A stretch of DNA of 64,000 bases. Source: DATJKD01 sp963728295. GTDB lineage: Bacteria > Pseudomonadota > Gammaproteobacteria > Steroidobacterales > Steroidobacteraceae. The translations under genes were made by a program, and so were the position numbers. Shown here piece by piece: positions 1 through 8,002 of this stretch. The stretch lies in the NCBI GenBank assembly GCA_963728295.1, contig CAVSKB010000006.1:310001-374000 (forward strand), read 5' to 3'. How positions within the stretch are numbered: the stretch's first letter is position 1; each line of letters opens with the position of its first letter. The notes beneath the pieces were generated by a model. It was not told where the DNA came from. It saw only the letters and a program-made list of their open reading frames with translations, and searched no databases.

Positions 1-82
1 GCCAGAAATTACCCATGGGCGAGGCCGGGTTCCGTGACCCGTTCCACACTCCGCGGGGCACGCCCGCACGCTCCCTGAGAAC

Positions 83-592
83 ATGACGCGGTACCGCAGA
101 CCGGAGCCGCCGGGCTCGAAATACATAACGCCGGAAGGCGCCCGCCGGCTCCGGGCGGAGCTCGACGATCTCTGGCGCGTGCAGCGGCCGCAGGTCACCC
201 GAGCCGTCGCAGAGGCGGCGGCGCAGGGCGACCGGTCGGAGAACGCCGAGTACATCTACGGCAAGAAGCAGCTTCGGGAGATCGACCGCCGCGTGCGGTT
301 CCTTCGCAAGCGGCTCGAAGGCATCGTGGTGGTGGACCGGCCACCGGATGATGCAACCCGCATCTTCTTCGGCGCCTGGGTCCAGCTCGTTGACGCCGAG
401 GGCGCCGAGCGAGAGGTGCGCATCGTCGGGCCGGACGAGATCGACCCGGCGCGCGGCTACGTCAGCATGGATTCGCCGCTCGCACGCGCGCTCATGGGCC
501 GCCGTGCGGACGACGAGGTGCGGATCGACACACCGACGGGCGCACGGATCTGGACGGTGATCGGGATTCGCTACGCGGCGACCACGGGTTGA
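83..592 (+). CDS. greB: Transcription elongation factor GreB
   Basis: GreB rescues backtracked RNA polymerase by inserting an N-terminal coiled coil into the secondary channel and stimulating transcript cleavage. The 169-residue length fits the family. Residues about 15-80 form the antiparallel coiled coil; its tip carries the conserved acidic motif GDRSENAEY (residues 49-57). Residues about 90-165 are the FKBP-like C-terminal domain. The N-terminal TPEGARRL motif is typical of GreA/GreB, and the basic PPGSKYITPEG start favours GreB. The ATG overlaps a TGA (84-86) that closes a short open frame entering from the left edge, so coupling to an upstream gene is possible but unproven. Confidence 0.95.
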   Translation: MTRYRRPEPPGSKYITPEGARRLRAELDDLWRVQRPQVTRAVAEAAAQGDRSENAEYIYGKKQLREIDRRVRFLRKRLEGIVVVDRPPDDATRIFFGAWVQLVDAEGAEREVRIVGPDEIDPARGYVSMDSPLARALMGRRADDEVRIDTPTGARIWTVIGIRYAATTG

Positions 593-605
593 CCCGCGCG
601 CCGGT

Positions 606-1022
606 TCACGCGTGACCGGTCGGCTCGACCTTCGGCAGCTCGTGGCTCGAGAAATCGGCCCACGGCACGCGGCTGCTCCAGTAGGCATGCGCCTGCGGCA
701 CGAGACTTTCGGGCGAGTCGAGATGTGCGAGAGTCACATGGATCTCGCCCGGCCAGCGGCCCGACTCGAAGAACAGCATCGTGCCGCAACGCCCGCAGAA
801 GCTGCGCGTCGCCAGAGCCGAGGATTGATACCGACGCAGTTCCTTCTCGCCTGACAGCAGCCGGAAGGAGGCGATCTCCGATCCCACCCAGGTGACGAAA
901 GCGGCGCCATGAGCACGCCGGCACATCGAGCAATGGCAATGCGCGCACCACTTTGCTGGCAACCCGATGCGGAACCGGACGGCACCGCAAAGACATCCGC
1001 CCTCCGCCGCCTCCTGCGCCAT
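606..1022 (-). CDS. GFA/CENP-V family zinc protein
   Basis: 138-residue member of the glutathione-dependent formaldehyde-activating enzyme (GFA)-like family. Visible metal ligands are the CLCG motif (Cys10, Cys12), the CAHCHCSMC cluster (Cys26, 29, 31, 34) and the late FCGRCGT motif (Cys76, Cys79), the family's usual two-zinc arrangement. The in vivo substrate of most family members is unknown, so formaldehyde metabolism should not be assumed. It starts 7 nt after the homospermidine synthase stop and is read in the same direction, so it is probably the last gene of a GST-HSS-GFA operon. Confidence 0.9.
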   Translation of the reverse strand: MAQEAAEGGCLCGAVRFRIGLPAKWCAHCHCSMCRRAHGAAFVTWVGSEIASFRLLSGEKELRRYQSSALATRSFCGRCGTMLFFESGRWPGEIHVTLAHLDSPESLVPQAHAYWSSRVPWADFSSHELPKVEPTGHA

Positions 1023-1029
1023 GGCCGTC

Positions 1030-2445
1030 TCAGAAGACGCGGACGTTCTTGAACTGCCAGGGATCGGTTTCGTCGAGGTCTTCCGGAAACAGCCGTCCGC
1101 GCGCGACCAGCGGATGCCACTCGCCGTACTCTCCGACTACCGGGCCGAGATACGGCATGCAGATCTCGAGCACCCGCCTGAAGTCCATCTCGTCGGGCTC
1201 GACTACGCCATTGTTCGGGTTCTCGACCGCCCAGATGAGCCCCGCGAGCGCGGCGACGGTCACCTGCAGCGAGGTGGCGCTGTTGTGCGGCGCGAGCCGC
1301 CGCGCCTCGTCGACCGAAAGCTGCGAGCCATACCAGTAGGCGTTGCGCTTGTGACCGGCGAGCAGCACGCCAAGCTCGTCTACGCCCTTGACGATCTCCT
1401 CCATCATCACGCGCTTGCGCTCCTGCAGCTCCCAGTTGCGCCCCGCCAGCTCGTGCACGGAAAGCACGGCGGCATCGCAGGGGTGATAGGCGTAATGCAC
1501 GGTCGGGCGGTATTCGACCTTGTCGCCCTTCTTGATCGTCAGGTAGTCGGAGATCGAGATCGACTCGCCGTGCGTGATCAGGAAGCCGTGGAACTGGCCG
1601 GCAAGCGGCGTCCAGGTGCGCACCCGGGTAGCCGCGCCGGGCTGCATCAGGTAGATCGCGCTGCCGCGCCCGAAGTCGTGTTTCTTGCCGTCGCGCGGCC
1701 AGTTCTTCTCGTGCGAGCCCCAACCGAGCTCGGCGGGCTGCGAGCCCTCGCTCACGAAGCCGTCCACCGACCAGGTGTTGACGAACTCGCCGAGCTCCTT
1801 CGGCTGACTCCCGACCTGCGTGTCGCGCTCGGCGATGTGGATCACCTTCACGCCGAGCTTCTGCGCGAGCCGCCCCCACTCCTCGCGGGACGCGGGCTCG
1901 GCGGCGTCCAGTCCGAGATCGCCGGCCAGGTTGAGCAACGCCTGCTTGACGAAATGCGAGACCAGGCCCGGGTTGGCGCCGTGCGTGAGCACCGCCGTCG
2001 GGCGGGTCTTTCCCTCGCGCAGCGCCAGCGCGTCCTCGCGCAGTGAGTAGTTGGTGCGCTTGGCCGGCGAGATCGTCGGATCGGTATAGCCGCCCGGCCA
2101 GGGCTCGATACAGGTATCGAGATAGAGCGCCGCGTTCTCCCAGCAGAACTTGATCAGCGCGAGGCTCGAGACGTCTACCGACAGATTCAGCAGAAAGTCG
2201 CCACGGCCGACCAGCGGGTCGAGCACGCGCTTGAAGTTCTCGCGTGTAAGCGGCTGCTTTATGAACTTGATGCCGTACTCGGCGGCCTCGGCCGAGCCGC
2301 GGTCGTCAGCCGTGAGGATCGTGATGCGGTCGGTCGTGATACCGACGTGACGCAGGATGAGCGGCAGGACCCCCTGACCGATGCTGCCGAAGCCGACCAT
2401 GACCAGGCGGCCCGGGAAGTTCACGTGTACCGGGTAGTTGCTCAT
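1030..2445 (-). CDS. hss: Homospermidine synthase
   Basis: 471 residues, the usual size of bacterial NAD-dependent homospermidine synthase, which condenses two putrescines (or putrescine and spermidine) into sym-homospermidine. The N-terminus has a Rossmann motif, GFGSIGQG (residues 18-25), followed by conserved family segments such as the DTCIEPWPGGY stretch and THGANPGLVSHFVKQAL. The ATG at 2445 begins MSNYPVHVNF; the open frame upstream of it has no family similarity. It lies between a glutathione transferase gene (82 nt upstream) and the GFA gene (7 nt downstream), all leftward. Arginine decarboxylase on the opposite strand could help supply putrescine via agmatine, but no agmatinase or agmatine deiminase is in the window. 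Confidence 0.95.
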   Translation of the reverse strand: MSNYPVHVNFPGRLVMVGFGSIGQGVLPLILRHVGITTDRITILTADDRGSAEAAEYGIKFIKQPLTRENFKRVLDPLVGRGDFLLNLSVDVSSLALIKFCWENAALYLDTCIEPWPGGYTDPTISPAKRTNYSLREDALALREGKTRPTAVLTHGANPGLVSHFVKQALLNLAGDLGLDAAEPASREEWGRLAQKLGVKVIHIAERDTQVGSQPKELGEFVNTWSVDGFVSEGSQPAELGWGSHEKNWPRDGKKHDFGRGSAIYLMQPGAATRVRTWTPLAGQFHGFLITHGESISISDYLTIKKGDKVEYRPTVHYAYHPCDAAVLSVHELAGRNWELQERKRVMMEEIVKGVDELGVLLAGHKRNAYWYGSQLSVDEARRLAPHNSATSLQVTVAALAGLIWAVENPNNGVVEPDEMDFRRVLEICMPYLGPVVGEYGEWHPLVARGRLFPEDLDETDPWQFKNVRVF

Positions 2446-2527
2446 TGCCGTCGACCAGCGAGTGCGGAAAACGAAAATGTAGTGTAACCGGAAACCTGCG
2501 CGGGTCGACCGCGCCGGCCGCGCGCAA

Positions 2528-3226
2528 TCAACCGCGTGGCGCGCCCTCGCGCCAGTGCGGTGGATACGTGCGATCGTAGCCCGGTAGCGCTTCGACCCTG
2601 CCGATCCAGCGCGCAAGCGCGGGATACGTGGTTTCCATCGGCAGGAATCGCGAGCGCAGCTCTCCCGCCTCGCGCTTCTCCAGCGCGCGCCGTAGCAGCA
2701 TGATCGCGGGGAATACCGCAAAATCGGCGGCCGAGGGCTCCGCTCCCACCAGCCAGTCGGAGTTGCTGAGGCGGCCTTCGATCGTTCGCGCCTCGCCGCC
2801 TACGACGTGCATCGCGCGCGTGATCTCCTCCGCGCGTTCCTCGATGTTGCCGAGAAAAGCCGCCTGGATAATCTGGTTGAGCGACGGCTCAGCATAGGCC
2901 TGAAACTCGCAGATCACGCGCATGATGGTGCCGGCGTCCTCGGCGGTCTGTCCGAAGACCGGCGGATCCGGATACTTGCGGTCGAGATAGGCGAGACAGG
3001 CCAGCGACTCGAACACGACATAATCGCCATCACGGAGCACCGGTACCCGCCCGCGCGGGTTCATGCGCAACATCTGCGGCGACTTGTGCTCCTGCTTCGC
3101 GAACTGCAGCAGGCGTGACTCGTACGGCACGCGCTTGTACTCGAGCGCCAGCAGCACCCGCCACGAAAACGGGCTGCCGCTGCCCCAGAAGACTTCAAGT
3201 GCCACGCGGGCTCCCGTCTGGCGCAC
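2528..3226 (-). CDS. Glutathione S-transferase family protein
   Basis: 232 residues with a thioredoxin-fold N-terminal domain (about 9-85) and an all-helical C-terminal domain (about 100-220). The start of the fold, SGSPFSWRV (residues 16-24), carries the serine expected at the catalytic position in many bacterial GSTs. NPRGRVPVL with its cis-proline and the ESLACLAYLD stretch form the glutathione-binding region. It is the first gene of a leftward run with homospermidine synthase and the GFA protein. A GFA protein and a GST together suggest a thiol or aldehyde link, but that is inference. Substrate unknown. Confidence 0.88.
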   Translation of the reverse strand: MRQTGARVALEVFWGSGSPFSWRVLLALEYKRVPYESRLLQFAKQEHKSPQMLRMNPRGRVPVLRDGDYVVFESLACLAYLDRKYPDPPVFGQTAEDAGTIMRVICEFQAYAEPSLNQIIQAAFLGNIEERAEEITRAMHVVGGEARTIEGRLSNSDWLVGAEPSAADFAVFPAIMLLRRALEKREAGELRSRFLPMETTYPALARWIGRVEALPGYDRTYPPHWREGAPRG

Positions 3227-3310
3227 CGCGCGGTTCGCGCGGCGCCGGGATTGTACTGGCGAGCCGCCGTCGGCGGTACCATTCGGGGCCGGGACACCAG
3301 GCCAGCGGCG

Positions 3311-4162
3311 ATGAGCACGACGTCCAGCCCATTGATCTCAGCGGAAGCGCTGGCCGAGCGGCTGGGCGAGCCTACGCTCCGCCTGTTCGACTGCCGGTTC
3401 GATCTCGCGGATCCAGGCGCCGGCGAGCGCGACTACGCGCTTGCGCATCTGCCGGGTGCCGTCCACGTCCACCTTGGCCGCGACCTTTCCGCCGCTGTCA
3501 CGCCCGACACGGGGCGCCACCCTTTGCCCTCCGCCGCCGACTTCGAGGCGCGCCTTCGCGCCTTTGGCCTGGGCGCGGGCGGCATCGCGGTCGCCTACGA
3601 CGCGGGCAACGGCATGTACGCGGCACGGCTCTGGTGGATGCTCCGCTGGCTGGGTCACGAGCGCGCGCTGGTGCTGGATGGCGGCTTCGCGCGCTGGCGG
3701 TCGCTCGGTCTCGCGGTGGACGCGGAAACGCCGTCATATCCGGCGGGGGATTTCGTCGCGCATCCGCGGTCCGATATCGCCGTCGATGCGGCGACGGTGC
3801 TCGCGGTCGCCGCCGATGCGGGCTGCCGCGTGCTCGACGCACGCGCGCCGGAGCGCTTCCGCGGCGAGATCGAGCCGCTCGATACCGTGGCCGGACACGT
3901 ACCCGGCGCCGTCAATCACCCGCTGACCGAATCGCTGGCCCCCGATGGCCGGCTGCGCGAACCTGACCAGCTTCGCCGCAGCTTCGAGGCGACGCTCGGC
4001 GGAGTGCCGCCGTCGCACGTCGTCGCCATGTGCGGCTCCGGCGTGACCGCCTGTCATCTGCTGCTTGCGATGGAGCAGGCCGGGCTCGCCGGCGCGCGTC
4101 TTTACCCCGGGTCCTGGAGCGAATGGATACGCGATCCCCAACGGCCGATCGCTCGCGGATAG
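3311..4162 (+). CDS. sseA: 3-mercaptopyruvate/thiosulfate sulfurtransferase
   Basis: 283 residues with two tandem rhodanese domains: an inactive N-terminal one (about 5-140) and a catalytic C-terminal one (about 155-280). The active-site loop is CGSGVTA with Cys241. This CG(S/T)GVTA form is typical of 3-mercaptopyruvate sulfurtransferase, whereas thiosulfate rhodaneses have CRKGVTA. ATG at 3311 begins MSTTSSPLIS; the open frame extends upstream without similarity. It is transcribed divergently from the GST gene and is followed after 64 nt by speA. Confidence 0.93.
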   Translation: MSTTSSPLISAEALAERLGEPTLRLFDCRFDLADPGAGERDYALAHLPGAVHVHLGRDLSAAVTPDTGRHPLPSAADFEARLRAFGLGAGGIAVAYDAGNGMYAARLWWMLRWLGHERALVLDGGFARWRSLGLAVDAETPSYPAGDFVAHPRSDIAVDAATVLAVAADAGCRVLDARAPERFRGEIEPLDTVAGHVPGAVNHPLTESLAPDGRLREPDQLRRSFEATLGGVPPSHVVAMCGSGVTACHLLLAMEQAGLAGARLYPGSWSEWIRDPQRPIARG

Positions 4163-4169
4163 AAGAGCT

Positions 4170-4229
4170 CATGCCTCACTGCCAGGCTCGCGACGACTGA
4201 GCCGATCTCGGGGAAGGAAATGAGGCATG
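4170..4229 (+). promoter_or_regulatory. Inverted repeat covering the speA start
   Basis: CATGCCTCA at 4170-4178 is a perfect 9-bp complement of TGAGGCATG at 4221-4229, whose last three bases are the predicted speA ATG. The purine-rich ribosome-binding stretch GGGAAGGAA lies just inside the right arm. A second small stem, GGCTC/GAGCC (4185-4189 with 4199-4203), sits in the loop. In a transcript arriving from sseA this could fold so that the speA start is buried. The repeat is seen directly; control of translation is inference. Confidence 0.4.
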
Positions 4230-6248
4230 CCGCCTTTCTTTCCTGCTATCTTTCGCGCCAGTTTTCACCGGCCCGGGCAGGTCAAGCACGAAGTGGACAG
4301 CACCGCTCGCAGGATCAGTCCCGCCACCGGCTGGAAGATCGAGGACTCGCTCGATCTGTACGGCGTCGAGGCCTGGGGCAACGGCTACTTCGGCATCAAC
4401 GACGCGGGCCACGTGGTCGTGCGCCCGGACCAGTCGACGGATCAGGAGATCGATCTCTACGAGGTCGTCCGCGGGCTCGAGGCGCGCGATCTTGCGGCGC
4501 CGGTGGTGCTGCGGTTCTCCGACATCCTGCGTCATCGCCTCAAGCGGTTGAACGACGCCTTCGCGTCGGCCATCGCCGAGAACGACTACCGCAACCGCTA
4601 CACCGCGGTGTTCCCGATCAAGGTGAACCAGCAGCGCCTCGTCGTCGAGGAGGTCTACGGTTACGGGCGCGAGTTCGGTTTCGGCCTCGAAGTGGGCTCC
4701 AAGCCCGAGCTGCTCGCGGTGATGGCGATGACCGAGGGCGAGTCGGAGCGGATGATCATCTGCAACGGCTTCAAGGACGACAGCTACATCGAGGCGGTGA
4801 TCCTCGCGACCAAGCTCGGCCGCACGATCATCCCGGTGGTCGAGAACTTCGGCGAGCTGCAGCTGATCCTGAAGCACGCGCGCAGCTACGACGTGCGGCC
4901 CCGGATCGGCGTGCGCGTCAAGCTGGCGACCGAGGGAGCGGGGCGCTGGCGCGAGTCATCGGGCGAGAAATCGAAGTTCGGGCTGTTCGTCACCGAGATC
5001 CTCGACCTGTTCCGCACGCTCAAGGAGCAGGGCATGGAGGACTGCCTGCAGCTCGTGCACTGCCATCCCGGCAGCCAGCTGCAGGACATCCGCCGCGTCA
5101 AGGACGCCGTCAACGAGCTGGCGCACGTCTACGCCGAGCTCAAGCTGATGGGCGCCGGATTGCGCTACATAGATATCGGCGGCGGGCTCGGCGTCGACTA
5201 CGACGGCAGCCGCACCAATTACTCGTCTTCGATGAACTACACGCTCGCCGAATACGCGAGCGACGTGGTCTACCGCATCGCCAACGTCTGCAACGCCCGC
5301 GGCATCGAGCACCCTGTGATCGTGAGCGAATCGGGCCGCGCGATCGCAGCGCACCACAGCCTGCTGGTCTTCAATACGCTCGGCTGCTCGCGGCTGGACC
5401 GGTTCCGGGTCGACGAGAAGGCCGAGCAGGACTTCGCCTGCGGCGATCGCGTGCCGCAGCCGGTGCGCGATATCTTCGACGCATACACGCTCGATCTCCG
5501 AGCGCCGGCTGGTCGAGTGCTATCACGACGCACTGCAGGCGCGCGAGCAGGCCCTGCAGATGTTCAACCTCGGCTATCTCGGGCTCGAGGCGCGAAGTCA
5601 CGTCGAGCGGCTCTACTGGGCGACCTGCGCAAAGATCCGTGACTTGCTGCGCGACGCCTGGAATCGGTCCCGGAGGAGCTGGAGGGGCTCGAGACGGACC
5701 TGAGCGACATCTACTTCTGCAACGTCTCCATATTCCAGTCGCTGCCCGACAGCTGGGCCATCGACCAGCTCTTTCCCATAATGCCGGTCCACCGCCTCGA
5801 TGAGCGCCCGACGCGCAACGCGGTGCTCGCCGACATCACCTGCGATTCCGACGGAAAGATCGACCGCTTCGTCAGCCTGCGCGAGCCCAAGCGCACGCTC
5901 GAGCTTCACGAGCTCGTCGATGGCGAACCGTATTTCCTGGTGGTATTTCTCGTCGGCGCCTACCAGGAGACCCTCGGCGACCTGCACAACCTGTTCGGCG
6001 ACACACACGTCGTGCACATCAAGCTGCACGACGAGGGCGGCTGGTGGATCGAGGAGACGGTCAAGGGCGACACGGCTTCAGAAGTGCTGAAGTACATGAG
6101 CTACGACGTCGACCGGCTGTACCCACAGTTCGCGCGCGACTGCGAGCGCGCGGTGCGCGAAGGCAGGCTGTCGCTCGAGGAGAGCCAGGCCCTGCGCCGG
6201 TTCTACGAGCTCGAGCTCGCCGGCTACACGTATCTCGAACCGGATTGA
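4227..6248 (+). CDS. speA: Biosynthetic arginine decarboxylase (two frame breaks)
   Basis: PLP-dependent decarboxylase of fold III that makes agmatine from arginine. The corrected product is about 673 residues (E. coli SpeA has 658). The PLP lysine lies in VFPIKVNQQ (Lys132), the glycine loop is DIGGGLGVDYDGS, and the C-terminal family motifs LPDSWAIDQLFP, VGAYQE and LHNLFGD are present. The frame leaves at about 5490 (extra C after TACACG) and returns at about 5650-5660. The roughly 54 codons between, read one frame over, retain family sequence (SISERRLVECYHDAL, then EARSHVERLYWA). The two breaks cancel, so they look like sequencing errors rather than decay. The ATG at 4227 has a strong GGAAGGAA upstream; a GTG at 4291 is an alternative start. 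Confidence 0.92.
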
Positions 6249-6321
6249 CGGTCTCGTCGCGACGGGCTCTGCGCGGATCTGGTCAGGGCCGACTACGTCC
6301 CGCCAGCCCCTGAGGAAATCC

Positions 6322-6603
6322 ATGGATCTGAAGACCCTCCTCGCGATCTTCGGCACCGTCTTCCTCGCGGAGCTCGGCGACAAGACGCAGCTTGCGACCG
6401 TGCTGTTCGCGGCCAACCGCGCGAACAGCGCCTGGCTCGTGTTCGCCGCGGCCTCGTTGGCCCTGGTCGCAGCCTGCGCTCTGGCAGTGCTGGCCGGGAG
6501 TGTGCTCGCGCAGCACGTCAACACGCGGCACCTGTCCATCGTCGCCGGGTCTGGATTCATCGTGATCGGACTCTGGACGCTGTGGGGTGGCGTGCGCGGC
6601 TGA
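6322..6603 (+). CDS. Half-size GDT1/UPF0016 cation transporter
   Basis: 93-residue integral membrane protein with three hydrophobic segments (about 3-27, 36-58 and 70-90). The signature E-x-G-D-(K/R)-(T/S) motif is present as ELGDKTQ at residues 17-23. Eukaryotic GDT1/TMEM165 and many bacterial members have two such repeats; this is a single-repeat form that must dimerise. Family members export Mn2+ or exchange Ca2+/Mn2+ for protons. It lies alone, 73 nt after speA. Confidence 0.88.
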   Translation: MDLKTLLAIFGTVFLAELGDKTQLATVLFAANRANSAWLVFAAASLALVAACALAVLAGSVLAQHVNTRHLSIVAGSGFIVIGLWTLWGGVRG

Positions 6604-6908
6604 GACCCCCGGCGGCCGTTTTTTTGCGGCGCATCAACTATTTAGTTGCACGCGGGAAACGGCCTCAGTAGTCTTGTCGCAAACGAACGAGACATATTCA
6701 CAAGCCGCCGCACAGGCGGGACCGTCACCGGCAACACGCCCAATCCCCCTCCCAGCAAGCAACGCCAAGGTGGGCTCCTCCTAACATTCGTCCGGTGCGG
6801 CTCTTGGTCAGCGATCGATTTCATACGCGCGGATTCGGTCCGTCGATGCGCAGCATCGCCGGCGCGGATCCGTTTTTTCCGTTTCAGTCCGAATGAGTGG
6901 CCCCGTCG
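6604..6908. other. Non-coding gap before first RRM gene
   Basis: 305 bases with no convincing gene; the short open frames here lack similarity or codon structure. It starts with a GC stretch running into a seven-T tract (6619-6625) that may end transcription of the GDT1 gene. A perfect short dyad CGATGC/GCATCG (6844-6858) lies upstream of the RRM start. No promoter could be assigned with confidence. The stretch is notably AT-richer than its surroundings, as expected for a leader. Confidence 0.4.
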
Positions 6909-7196
6909 ATGACGACTCTCTACGTTGGCAACCTGCCCTTCAGCGCAACCGAAGCTGAGATCCGCAGCCTGTTCGAGCAGCACGGCAAAGTGGACTCGGT
7001 GAAGATCATCAACGATCGCGAAACCGGCAAGCCGCGCGGTTTCGCCTTCGTCGACATGACTTCGACCGAGGCCCAGTCCGCCATCCAGAAGCTGAACGGC
7101 TTCCAGATGAACGGCCGCCCGCTACGGGTCAACGAGGCGCGCGAGCGTGCGCCCCGCGGTCCCGGCGGCGGCGCCGGAGGTGGCGCGCGCTGGTAG
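6909..7196 (+). CDS. RRM-domain RNA-binding protein
   Basis: 95 residues, almost entirely one RNA recognition motif. RNP2 is LYVGNLP (4-10) and RNP1 is KPRGFAFV (41-48), with aromatics at the expected stacking positions. It ends in a short Arg/Gly-rich tail. Such single-RRM proteins resemble the cold-inducible Rbp proteins of cyanobacteria and proteobacteria, which bind RNA with low specificity. ATG 6909 was chosen because MTTLYVGN matches the family start; an in-frame GTG lies four codons upstream. A paralogue sits 384 nt downstream. Confidence 0.93.
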   Translation: MTTLYVGNLPFSATEAEIRSLFEQHGKVDSVKIINDRETGKPRGFAFVDMTSTEAQSAIQKLNGFQMNGRPLRVNEARERAPRGPGGGAGGGARW

Positions 7197-7579
7197 ACCG
7201 GGGACCCTGACCTCAAGGGTCCGGACCGGTCGCGTGGAGACCCGCAGCCTGAGGGCGGGCGAGGCTGGCGTGTCAGTATTGGAGGCAGGGCGGGAGCCTG
7301 CCGTGCCCATAAAACCCTTGACAAGCAGGGACTTGTGATAGACTGCGCGCCGATCGTTGCCCGTCCGTGTCTTGAAAGGCGCCCGTCCGGTGCCTGTCTT
7401 GTTAAGCCGAATTGTCTGCGATCAGGTGACAGGAGTCATCGCACGAGCGTTGGCCTCGGTAAGGCGAACGCCCTCTTAGACGACCTCGGCTACGAATCCT
7501 CCTGTTGTGTGATGGTGCCTCGCGTGCATTCCTGGAATGGAATCGCCCGGGGCGTGAGTAACTTTCTGAGGATGTTTGA
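7197..7579. other. Long leader between the two RRM genes
   Basis: 383 bases without a supported gene. A GGACCCT/AGGGTCC hairpin lies just after the first RRM stop but has no T-run, so it is not a convincing terminator. A promoter-like TTGACA is at 7318. If used, it gives the second RRM gene an untranslated leader of about 230 nt. Long structured leaders are typical of cold-shock mRNAs such as cspA, a parallel rather than proof. Confidence 0.4.
7318..7344 (+). promoter_or_regulatory. Candidate sigma-70 promoter for second RRM gene
   Basis: A perfect -35 hexamer TTGACA (7318-7323) is followed after 15 nt by TAGACT (7339-7344), four of six matches to the -10 consensus. The spacer is shorter than the ideal 17, and the preceding TG-T resembles an extended -10. 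It is the best promoter-like match in the gap. Confidence 0.4.
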
Positions 7580-7946
7580 ATGACTAAGATCTATGTGGGC
7601 AACCTGCCTTTTTCTGCTGACGAAGCCGCGGTACGCGAGCTCTTCGCCCAGCACGGCACGGTTGAGTCCGTTGCCCTCCCGACCGATCGCGAGACCGGCC
7701 GTCCGCGTGGCTTCGGCTTCGTCGAGATGCCGCAGGCCGATGCGCAGCGCGCAATGCAGGCGCTGAACGGCTTCTCGATGGGCGGTCGCCCGCTGCGTGT
7801 GAACGAGGCGCAAGATCGCCCGCGCACCGGCGGCGGTGGCGGTCGTCCAGGCGGCGGCGGTGGCCGTCCGGTGGCGGCTACGGCGGTGGCGGCGGCGTGG
7901 TGGCGGCTACGGCGGTGGCGGTGGCGGCGGCCAGCGTCGCTGGTAA
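7580..7946 (+). CDS. RRM-domain RNA-binding protein, Gly-rich tail (frame breaks)
   Basis: One RNA recognition motif: RNP2 IYVGNLP (4-10), RNP1 RPRGFGFV (41-48). It is followed from about residue 83 by a glycine-rich tail. As sequenced, the tail changes frame after RPGGGGGRP into an Ala/Trp/Arg-rich run. Reading across two small shifts restores repeated GGGYGGGGG blocks and an end QRRW with TAA at 7944-7946, close to the GARW end of the upstream paralogue; the uncorrected stop is at 7951. A run of GGC/GGT codons is a likely place for sequencing slips. Probably an RNA chaperone-like protein. Confidence 0.88.
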
Positions 7947-7964
7947 GCTAATAGCTGAAACTAG

Positions 7965-7995
7965 AGGCCCGGGAGGCGACTCCCGGGCCTTTTTC
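7965..7995. terminator. Rho-independent terminator
   Basis: Perfect 10-bp stem AGGCCCGGGA/TCCCGGGCCT (7965-7974 with 7981-7990), a 6-nt loop, then a T-run. It lies between the RRM gene and the converging helicase gene and ends the RRM transcript. Confidence 0.9.
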
Positions 7996-8002
7996 ATTTC
8001 GC

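Noticed and set aside
1..86. Open frame from the left edge ending at TGA 84-86 as the tail of an upstream gene
   Set aside because: Only 28 codons are visible, with no recognisable sequence; it may be real but cannot be supported.
7200..7221. GGACCCT/AGGGTCC hairpin after the first RRM gene as a terminator
   Set aside because: It is not followed by a T-rich stretch.
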